Positions 55,982 through 64,000 of a DNA stretch of 64,000 nucleotides are shown here, piece by piece; the first letter of the stretch is position 1; each line of letters begins with the position of its first letter. The position numbers and the translations under genes were made by a program. Source of the DNA: Hypomyces perniciosus (lineage: Eukaryota > Ascomycota > Sordariomycetes > Hypocreales > Hypocreaceae); the NCBI GenBank assembly GCA_008477525.1, contig SPDT01000003.1, positions 1,736,001-1,800,000 of the forward strand. Direction: 5' to 3'. The notes below the pieces were generated by a model that saw only the letters and a program-made list of their open reading frames with translations, made no database searches and was not told the origin of the DNA.

Positions 55982-56051
55982 ACTTCCAAAACACTCTTCT
56001 TCTTTCTCCTTCTTTCTACTTCTTCCTCAATACAATATTGAATAATATTAC

Positions 56052-56315
56052 TTACACCCGCCCTGTTTCCACCCACGTAATAGTCTCATTATCATCAAGA
56101 TTAGCCCCAAGCTCGATTTCGTCACTAACAGTCTGTCAAGCATTAGTAATATTCATTTTAAGACAGAAACCTGGATATACCTTGACCTTAGTCAAGACGT
56201 AAATAATAGGATTTGTAAGAGGCGGGATTCTGGATTGGCGCCGATGACGAATGAAACCCCAGGTAAGTAAAAGAGAAAGTGCAAAGATATAATAAACAAG
56301 TTTGAGAAGCTCCAT
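56052..56315 (-). CDS. Small single-pass membrane protein
   Basis: ATG at 56315. Exons 56181-56315 and 56052-56132 with a 48-bp intron (GTATAT...TTGACAG) give 71 residues. MELLKLVYYIFALSLLLTWG is a membrane segment followed by a basic stop-transfer stretch (IRHRRQSR), then an acidic tail (TVSDEIELGANLDDNE). No family recognised. The stop lies 70 bp from the convergent methyltransferase stop, which supports both gene ends. Confidence 0.55.
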
Positions 56316-56538
56316 TGTTGTTAATGCTATTGAGTTCTAGTGATAAAGATGAAGAGATGATGAGTCGGAGAGGGACTCGCTAATTTAAATAGAATATTGC
56401 TATGGGGGTAATCACAGACTAGACCAGAGTGGGCTGCAACTCGAGAGCTTAATATGCTGTGGCTTTCATGTTTAGGATGCCTACGTGAAACAACTAAAGG
56501 CCAACGAAATAAACGAATTGTGCTGCGAAGCTGGAACG

Positions 56539-57224
56539 CTACCAAGGCAGGTTCCCAAACCAACGAATCCACTCTTCAACCCCCCAATGGAGCCAGCCAT
56601 CAATACCGTGCTCTAGCGTTACCTCACATGACCTGTCGATATCAGGGATCTCTTTTGGGTTACCGTGATGCCTTCGGAACACAGACATAAATTGCTTGTA
56701 GCGGGCCACTGAGGGAGTGTTGTCTTAAAACAAGTGTCAGATTACTTAATGAATGAAAGCGAGGCATCTTACCACGGCCAGGTTCCATCGGAACAATATA
56801 AAACCTAATCTCGCTTGCAGTCTTATATAATGCCATCTCCGAATCACAGATCGACTTGATCAATGCCTCAATTCTGGGACGGTCATGTTCAGTGATGTCA
56901 ATCTTACGACAAGATGCAGGATCAAACAACGCATTCCAGCTCTCATGACCTCCATTCCTATGGTAGGCCTTCAAGTATAGTCTATATTCGTCCTCGGTGA
57001 ATTGAGACCCTGTTTCAATGATAAGATAACTGTTTTAAAGCGCAAGGGTAGGACTGACCTATATCCTTGAAATTTCCTATCCTGGCAAGGTCTTTATGTT
57101 GGATGATCAAGCCCATGTCTATGCCGGCTCTTAGACATGGGTATTGGAAGGTAGCTATAAAGTGAATACAATGAAAGTCTGATTTCGTAGGCTCTTGTGG
57201 GCTTATAGAAGGTGAGGGACTCAT
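56539..57224 (-). CDS. Hypothetical three-exon protein
   Basis: ATG at 57224. Exons 57059-57224, 56773-57009 and 56539-56723 with two 49-bp introns (GTCAGT...AACAG and GTAAGA...TTTAAG) encode 195 residues. Segments include DFHCIHFIATFQYPCLRAG, GSQFTEDEYRLYLKAYHR, and a Trp-rich end HWGVEEWIRWFGNLPW. No signal peptide or membrane segment. Family not recognised. Both introns are required to keep the frame, which argues for a real gene. Confidence 0.65.
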
Positions 57225-57771
57225 CGTGGCTGGCGTGTAAGGGTCTGGATTTGAAATAAGGGATTCAGATAACGAAGACCAAGGTTCCTAACCAGATTCA
57301 AACGGACATTTCGGCAACACAGCAGCTTCCAGTAAGCGGGATGATCAGGTGATATATCCTGAACACTACGCGACAACTTGGGAAGGACGTATTGGTTGAA
57401 GTCCGGTGTGGTGACCCCCTAACTCCCCTTAGAGTGTTGGATCATAGATAACCACCACCCTCTGTTGTCGGATAACGTCGGTCTAGTTGTTGGAACAAGC
57501 AAAACTGTGTATGCAAGGGAACCTGTGATCTGACGTGAGGTGAAACAGAACGCGCGGCGTTCTGTTTCTATGATAAAATGGCTGGAAGAGAATCCAATGA
57601 AGACGAAAAACAACGGAGAGCACATGGAGCAATTGAGTGGAATTCTGGCGCCCTATCTTCGTGATGTGAACAAGCTGACTACGTAACTGGGTTTTCTAAC
57701 ATCTGTATCTTCAAAGTCAATATATATTTCGTGCTATAAGCCCTATAATACACTGTTTCACCTGCCAGAAA
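57225..57771. other. Intergenic
   Basis: A 68-codon minus ORF (57419-57625) without pattern; otherwise nothing. Confidence 0.4.
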
Positions 57772-57823
57772 GGCGGCTTGACGGAGTGGTAATGGTGTCA
57801 TGGTTCGAATTCTGAGACAGGTG
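57772..57823 (+). pseudogene. tRNA-like fragment (A and B boxes)
   Basis: GGCGGCTTGACGGAGTGG resembles the start of a tRNA-Ser/Leu with A box, and GGTTCGAATTC is a near-perfect B box, but they are only about 13 bp apart and no anticodon arm fits. It is probably a deleted tRNA gene or a SINE head. It overlaps the 3' end of the membrane-protein ORF. Confidence 0.4.
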
Positions 57824-59241
57824 TGTGCTGAGCAGATACGCCTACCCCTGGTGAATGACCAGCCGAGTCTCCCTTATTAACCAAGTATCGAAACTGCGTG
57901 GTCGACACCACGACTGACCCACATAGACAACACTGGATGCCAAACTGCTGAGGGAATATGCTAGACTCATAGAGTCCTAGGGAGACACAAGCGACTATGA
58001 ACGCAGCGAAGTATCCTAATCCGCGATAGAGTAAAGTCTTTCTGAATTCACTTGATGAGGTATTGCGCCGGATGGATAGAGCCAGGATGAATATAATGAA
58101 GTGGCACAGTCCTGGCATTGCCCATATCGACTGAATATGTGATTGTCGCCATTGCCAGAACGCTAGTATCGCACAGATACCATGTGCACATATGACCGCA
58201 CTAATGAAGTAAGGCTTTCCATTGGCGAAATAGGCCTCGCTGAAAGGGAGTAGAAGCTCCGTGATCTGTGATGACTTAGCCCACTGGTGACTGGCATCGG
58301 AAGTTCCAACAGCCTACCTCAACGGTGACGATAGACAACAGCGTTAAACTGCGCCAGAGGGTAAAGAAGAAATACTCAAAATGACTTGGGATGGATTTGG
58401 CCTTGGCGGCCGAGAACACCACAGCAAATAGAAATCCAAAGAAAAGTAGACAACAACTAATAATAAGCCCTCGGCTTCCATGAATGATGCTCTGTTTCCG
58501 TCCAGCCATGAGTTTGAGTTTCCAGATAGCATAACCGATAATACAACCAGTAATAAGAGGAAATGTTATCCCCGTCTCGATTATCTCACCGAGACTGACT
58601 AGTTCGTGATGCATGGCCATGAGCGGTGAGCTTGTAACCAATAGGATGTGAGCTTCGGCGTGGAAATAAGGCAGCCAATGCCACTGAATTAGGCAAAGAA
58701 TAAGGCAATTAGGATGGTTCGCTGCAGGGCCGTCAATGCCATTTGTACTTATTGCGATGTAATTCCACACAGTTGGTCAAGTCGCGCTAACCCACAAGAA
58801 TGTCCAGTTTTGTCAGGCAGTGGCAGAAATCATCAGATGAGCGATGCAACTGTATAATGCACCAAAGCACACTCATCCATATGCGACTCATAATTTACTC
58901 TAAGGGAGCAATGTCTCCTTCTCATTTCGTTCAGGGGTACATGGCTGACCATTGTGTTAAATTAACGAACGTTTGGCATACAAGTAGATATTCCACCGGC
59001 CCACAGTCTTATTATTGGAAGATATTCCATTTTTGACACGCGTACGCGGCTGTGTTGTTAGATCCTCGAATCCCGAAACAGAGCCACTCACCCAGTCTGA
59101 ATGGCCCGTGTTTGCCTTGCCCATCACAATGAATGAGTAGTGTCCAGAGAAGTAGAGTGCATGGGCCAACATGAGTGGGACCCACAAGACTATTCCTAAA
59201 CCTGTGAGATTTGATGTCCTGTACACCAAATAGGACATCAA
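57798..59241 (-). CDS. Multi-pass membrane protein, 5' structure uncertain
   Basis: Certain parts are exon 58318-58770 (reads VWNYIAISTNGID at its start, then several hydrophobic helices) and, after a 52-bp intron (58266-58317), exon 57798-58265 (ITELLLPFSEAYFANGKPY onward, three more helices). At least six membrane segments are visible. Upstream, GLGIVLWVPLMLAHALYF (about 59195) plus donor GTGAGT after HSDW looks like the first exon, but I could not join it in frame across 58780-59140, so an exon boundary is wrong or the gene is damaged. I recognise no family; a transporter or membrane cyclase are guesses only. Confidence 0.5.
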
Positions 59242-59274
59242 ATCCCGCAGGTTTAGGAATAGTCTTGTGGGTCC
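59178..59274. repeat. 43-bp inverted repeat, 11-nt loop
   Basis: Left arm 59178-59220 and right arm 59232-59274 match at 41 of 43 positions (GGACCCACAAGACTATTCC... and inverted). It sits between divergent genes. The left arm is the coding start of the minus-strand membrane protein, the right arm is an inverted copy in the 5' region of the plus-strand gene. Confidence 0.9.
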
Positions 59275-59307
59275 TATTTATGACCCCTCCACTGGACTCT
59301 CGCTTTT

Positions 59308-61414
59308 ATGATATCCCGGCCCTCAGTCATCCATCCTTTTTTCCTCTTTATCCTCTTTACTTCTCTAAGACCGATTGTCGCGATGGAGTGTCAACCCCCC
59401 CTCAAAGTTGGCAATATCGATAACTTCATTCAACCTTGTCAGAGAAGTGATAATCATACAGCGATTCTAGAGCGTACGGCCGCTCTTGTATCTTCTTTGC
59501 ATCTATTTATCCTTTATGCAATCAAAACCAATTCGCTCACCGATGGCAATGAGCTACCGAAAGAGCTCCTAGGGATCAGGAAAATCTTGAGCACCGTAGT
59601 CTTGGAGAGTATCGCAGCATTAAGGAGCATTGCAGCTTCAGACAGCATTGCAGCTCCAGATAGCATCGCAGCGTTGAGGAGCATTGCAGCTACCGACAGC
59701 ATCACAACCTCGGAAATTAATACAACTTCAGAGAATATCCCAGCCCTCGAAAGCATCGCAGCTTTAGAAAGCGTTGCAGCTTTGAAAAGCATCGCAGGTT
59801 CAGATAGCATCGCAAGTTCAGACGGCATCACTACTTCAGATAGTACCGCAGGTTCGGACAACATCGCAAGCTCAGATGGCATCACAATCTCAGACGGCAT
59901 CACAACCTCAGATGGTACCGCAGATTCGGATAACATCGCAAGCTCAGATGGTATTACAACCTCAGATGGTACCACAGGTTCAGACAACGTCGCAAGTTCG
60001 GACGGCATAACAACCTCAGACAGTATCGATAAAGATTCCTCGCCTTTCTCAGACTGGATCAAGGATCCAAATTCATTTTGGGAGACCTCGACGGAATTTG
60101 TATCATCTGAGGAATGGCAAAGCACTCCAAAGAAACTCCGGGCCTTTCTTGAACACGCCATTAAGAGAGAGGCTGAACGTGAAATGCAAAACTTCCAGCG
60201 CAGATTTCATTCTGTTTTGGTCTTTCTTAGTTATGTACGATCACAGAGTTTAACACGAACTGAGAAGAAGCGCGTAGAGGCATTTCTTCAAGAGGTCGGC
60301 TTACCCACTGAACACGAAGAGGTTTGCTCCGATATCATCCGCGGTGGGCGAAATCGCCTGGTCTTCTGCTATGAGCTTCAAAGTGGCAAAACAAAAATCG
60401 ACTCCGATGTATTGTCACTCGATATTGACTATAGTCCATTGTTCCGCTCTGAGATTCCAGACCAAATGTAAGCAACCTCCATTTTACAATACGTACTTTA
60501 GGCTAAGGCTACATGCAAGATGGGAGCAACGCTCTGGCTATTTTGGACGGCAACGGAAACATTGGATCGGCGAAATGCAGTCCCAGGATATTAAAAATTG
60601 GTCAGCGGGCACTAGAGCTCCATTAGCAGCGAGGGCCATTATCAGTTCTAGCCAGACACTTATATGGGCCAGCGATAGCATGGAATTTCCCCGTTCCCAG
60701 CAACAAAACAACGATACCTCCAAAAAAAATCGGCCGACCAAACGTGATTTAGGACAAGATTCACAGACCAATGTTGGAACAGGACGCAAACGCCGCCGCG
60801 GCCCGTCGCTAAACAATATTTGCGACTCATCTGCCGTACTGCGAGCAGAAAGCGTCATCGAAAATGCAGAGCCCACGCTAAGATGGCATGGCCAGCGGTC
60901 GCAACCACAGACTGTCGAGGACGAAGATTCACCATCGGCGGTGCCAGAGTTTCAACCTGGCAGGGAAGAAGCTACGAGCAAACGGCTGCGTACTACGAGC
61001 TTCAATGGGGACAGCACTGTTGTTAATATAAGTACTGGCATGCATCCTTCGGTACCAAATGCAACACTATCGCCTGGCTTGCAACATCATGCGCTATCGA
61101 CGAATTCGGCCGCGTTGGTAGAGGAATTCCGACAAGATACTCCAGGAGCGTTTTCAGCTTTGCACAACCTTGCCCAGCTCGCAACTAAGACCCTGGGACC
61201 CCTCACAAATTCCGTCAATTCTGCCTTTGATGAAACTCACATCCCTCTCAACTACGGATTCTTCTCAGATGAGGCCCTTGAGCCCCTCACAGATTCCGTC
61301 AATTCTGCCTTTGATGAAACTCACATCCCTCTCAATTACGGATTCTTCTCAGATGAGGCTCTCGAGCTCCTTTGTCACACGGATATAAGCCACGCTATCC
61401 GCTATAATTCCTGA
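59308..61414 (+). CDS. Repeat-rich hypothetical protein with signal peptide
   Basis: ATG at 59308; exon 1 to 60467, exon 2 from 60502 or 60508 (intron 34 or 40 bp, GTAAGC...TTTAG or CTAAG, unusually short) to 61414; about 687 residues. The start MISRPSVIHPFFLFILFTSL is a signal peptide. Residues about 95-240 are degenerate short repeats around S-I-A-A/S-D-G-I-T-T-S-D. Then comes a charged helical region (PKKLRAFLEHAIKREAEREM), a basic patch GRKRRRGPSLNN (nuclear-signal-like, at odds with secretion), and a tandem duplication of 26 codons (PLT(N/D)SVNSAFDETHIPLNYG) near the end. Family unknown. If the intron is false, two genes are present. Confidence 0.5.
61200..61360 (+). repeat. Tandem duplication of about 78 bp in coding sequence
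   Basis: Two copies of CCCCTCACA(A/G)ATTCCGTCAA onward, ending TTCTCAGATGAGGC, nearly identical. It keeps frame, so it arose recently without breaking the gene. Confidence 0.85.
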
Positions 61415-61786
61415 GGTGTTCACTTCATTTTTGCTAGCCTGGTACAATGGTTTGATATCCTTGCAGATCCTATCAATCCCACCTTTTATTCCAATCTCCT
61501 TCCTAATTCTATAGTTAGATCCGCTAGGCATTTTGACAGCATTATTGAACAGAGCCCCATCAGTGGATAGTCAAGATAATGTGGGCGATTCGTGGAAAGA
61601 TGCTCAGAGGGAAACCTCTCTTGTAATAGACATGGAGACTTGCTTTAACATACCTAGTTGTCTTAGTGGAGTAAGAGTGTAGGTAGTTGCTTGCTTTCTG
61701 TTTGCAAATTGACTAAAATAGAAAATTAATACAACAACCTCTTTCTTGAACTTTTTGCAGACGTCAAATCTTCATTTGAAAATTGC

Positions 61787-62439
61787 CTAACGAGCGAACC
61801 AAACCATATACATTATTTCACCATCTGCAATTCTCAAGCTGCCACTTCCACCAGATAATTCAAATTTCTTGCCACCCTCCAACTTATGAGACAGATTCCC
61901 AGAAATAATGTTAGATTCCTCGCTATTGTAGATAGGAATCCAGACTCCTGGTTGCGAGATGTCTAGAATACGTCGTTGTATTCTAATCAAGTAACCTCGT
62001 AGATTATGGTACTATAACAGTTAGTTAGATATGAACGGGAGATGGAACACTGAAAGTTAACCTTTGGTAGTATAGGTTTTATAATTTCTTCCAGGTCCTT
62101 ATTTGAAAATAGCTCAATACCGCTCATACTTGGCGAAGGGGTCCATTTTTTATCTTGGTTAGCCGTTAACCAGACCGATATCTTGTGCATAACATCCTGT
62201 TCCGTGGGGTCAAGGTCTTGCACAAGTAGCCCTTCACTCATTGGGATAGGCTGAGGAGGAGGAGGTTTGGGTTCGCAAACGTTACTGCTGGGTATGATTT
62301 CTGGTCTGGCTAAAGCGCGCGTTTTATTTCTTCTTTGAACTTTTTTCGTGGAACTCAAACTTTGGCGGGGTTGACGGTGATGTTGATGCCTGACGCACTT
62401 GGCGTCAGGTGTCACATGACGACGGTTTTTATCACCCAT
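61787..62439 (-). CDS. Hypothetical two-exon protein
   Basis: ATG at 62439. Exons 62062-62439 and 61787-62011 with a 50-bp intron (GTTAAC...GTTATAG, branch TCTAACTAAC) encode 200 residues. The N-terminal 70 residues are basic and Pro-rich (EPKPPPPQPIPMSEG). The remainder (DLDPTEQDVMHKISVWLTAN, LEEIIKPILPK, ending GGSGSLRIADGEIMYMVWF) looks folded. No family recognised. Confidence 0.6.
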
Positions 62440-62877
62440 TTCAGTCAGGTCAAAGCCCAATGTTATCTAGTACTTACTCAGCAATTGTGGGGCAATCATT
62501 CTCACGACGCTGAGCCATTCAGTACGTTGTGTGAGAAAAGAATTAAGAGGGGTAGATTTATGGAAGCCGTGATCAATTCAAGCTATAACAAGTGTGCTGT
62601 CGGCTTGACATAGCATGCGAAACTTGACTAATCCTTTTTTTGGGCTGCCTGACTCAGGTTGGTTTTGTCTGTGAACGGGCAGACCGATGGATGGGCCCAG
62701 AGTTCAAAACGATCTATCGCGGGGGTAATATCACATCCCAGATCAATGCAGGAACTAAGGTCGCCTGCATGTACTGGTTGAACTTCCTGGATAGCGGTAT
62801 AAATAAGCGGTCTGTCTCTCCCATGAATCATGCGAAATACTAAGCCTACCTTCTCTTCGCAGCCTTTAGCTACGAAG
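62440..62877. promoter_or_regulatory. Region between divergent genes
   Basis: GGTATAAATAAG near 62798 is a TATA-like element about 75 bp before the ATG at 62878. The overlapping ORFs have no pattern. Confidence 0.4.
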
Positions 62878-63403
62878 ATGTATCATATGATTCATATCCC
62901 AGCAACTGAAAATCTGGCCAGGGGTCTTCGCTATGATCTTCTTGAGTCGCCAAGTGGCTGGGCGCACCCCTCCCACGAAGAATCTCTTGCTCTACGTCCC
63001 GTACCTTCATCGACGAAAATCAACCTTTATCAACTTGCTGCATTAGCACATACTCTACCGGAGGCTTACGTCGCCCTAGAACCCACTCACGATCTTCATT
63101 CTGATTCGGATTTGCGAGATAAGCTTAACAAAAAAGTATGGCAACTCTTCTACAACTGGAACAGTATTGCATTGGTTACATACATCCCTGCAAGTTTGGG
63201 ATGATTGGCCCTCTTGGGACCCCGAAGAGAACCTTGAACGGTTGAGATTTCAGCTACTGCTCTTACAGCCATTTTATGGTATCTTTCGGTATGCGAAACG
63301 CCGTACAAAACCACTCAAAGACTACTTAGAGCTTTGCTTTCAATATGGACAGCAGTGTCAAAATCTCTCACGCTCCAGTCGAATGATGCAGTTCCCTAAG
63401 TAG
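62878..63403 (+). pseudogene. Hypothetical gene with one-base frameshift
   Basis: The ATG at 62878 (MYHMIHIPATENLARGLRYD) opens a frame to KKVWQLFYNWNS near 63162. After a one-base shift in CAGTATTGCATTGG the reading resumes LHWLHTSLQVWDDWPSWDPE and ends RSSRMMQFPK at 63403. The composition is uniform across the shift and no GT-AG pair fits, so this is a frameshift, either real decay or an assembly error. About 175 residues; family unknown. Confidence 0.5.
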
Positions 63404-64000
63404 GCGGCCCACGTTCATTTCTGTATTCCTATTTCAATGGAAAAACATTAACTATCTATTCTCTAGAGAGTGCCAATATATCAAAGCACTAATAATGACT
63501 CCGTTGTTAACAGACGAGTAGTTTGATTGGAGCACTGTAAACTTGGTTCATGGTGCCATAGATAACCTTATGGAGCAAGTTTTGGACTTTGGACATAATT
63601 GCAATGTGCTGAAGATGGAGTTTTGGTTGATGACTATGGTGATTGAACTCCAATCACAATGAGGATCCTAGGAAGGGCATTTTTAGATGCATGGGTGTTT
63701 TTTTAATTATTATGTACTGTTGCTATTCCTACGTCGCGTTAGAGCTATCAATGACTCATCGCTTTGATGGAAGGGCATCACAAGCATGCGTTACCCCTGC
63801 TTCGATCATGCATACGGAAAGGGAACACTCAGTGAACAACGGCACAACCCAGCTTCATCTACACATGTTACCGGGGTGGGCAATATGTGCCATTACGTTG
63901 CAGACCGTCTAGTTAATCATGAAGCGCCACAAAAAGACCGGGGTCACAAGCTTCTACAAATTGTGAAGCGACGAAGCATTGGTGAGGAGGAATGTTTCCC
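63404..64000. other. Window end, no gene recognised
   Basis: One 89-codon ORF (63643-63912) without family pattern. Confidence 0.4.

Noticed and set aside
55979..56202. Extended C terminus of the methyltransferase ORF
   Set aside because: A consensus intron at 55896-55938 restores a family-like ending, and a separate minus-strand gene occupies 56052-56315.
59514..60161. 215-codon minus-strand ORF opposite the repeat region
   Set aside because: It is the mirror of the short coding repeats on the plus strand; repeat period and codon phase keep it open by chance.

Overview
The window reads as nuclear DNA of a filamentous ascomycete (Pezizomycotina). The evidence is short GT-AG introns of about 43-83 bp with CTAAC-type branch points, dispersed 5S rRNA genes, fungal-only families (NWD/NACHT/ankyrin NLR, FunK1 kinase, DUF3431, DUF3435, LaeA-like methyltransferase), and AT-rich blocks where CAG has become TAG, the usual trace of repeat-induced point mutation (RIP). 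The octamer ACTCCGTA and its complement recur about ten times. An Aspergillus/Penicillium-type Eurotiomycete is my best guess, not proof.

Layout. 1-5029: a RIP-degraded Ty1/copia element with its 3' LTR. 5030-11933: extremely AT-rich, gene-free DNA ending in a polypurine tract and an LTR-like stretch. 12317-15863: a NACHT-ankyrin NLR whose ankyrin tail is built of near-identical repeats, with one frameshift. 15969-17668: a cytochrome P450 pseudogene split by AT-rich DNA. 20025-30298: small scattered genes (coactosin, a small hypothetical protein, a SnoaL-like protein, a LysM fragment, an FAD monooxygenase, an alpha/beta hydrolase) in long non-coding stretches. 31343-42855: a 5S rRNA neighbourhood dense in transposons, with DUF3431, GXWXG/DUF4334, a hypothetical and a small secreted protein. 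42856-46234: a DUF3435 (Starship-captain-type tyrosine recombinase) gene with C-terminal zinc fingers. 49334-63403: a FunK1 kinase, a LaeA-like methyltransferase, membrane proteins and several multi-exon genes I do not recognise.

Main discovery. Two intact, identical 5S genes (32017-32135 and 36830-36948) are accompanied by four 5S fragments. One fragment is a 5' half ending at 5S nucleotide 39. Two others are 3' halves starting at about nucleotide 34-36, so the same internal site was hit repeatedly. Three 3' fragments abut the same family of element-end sequence. In one case (42855/42856) that end is followed by the promoter and coding region of the DUF3435 gene pointing into the element. 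This is the architecture of a Starship giant transposon, here targeting 5S rRNA genes. One copy of the family (32247-36712), reduced to about 4.5 kb and full of nested transposons, still sits inside the middle gene of what was a three-gene 5S tandem. The right end of the 42856 element is not visible, so the genes from 49334 onward may or may not be its cargo.

For spliced genes the outer coordinates are given and the introns are listed in the evidence. Splice sites were chosen by eye from GT/AG, branch point and frame continuity.
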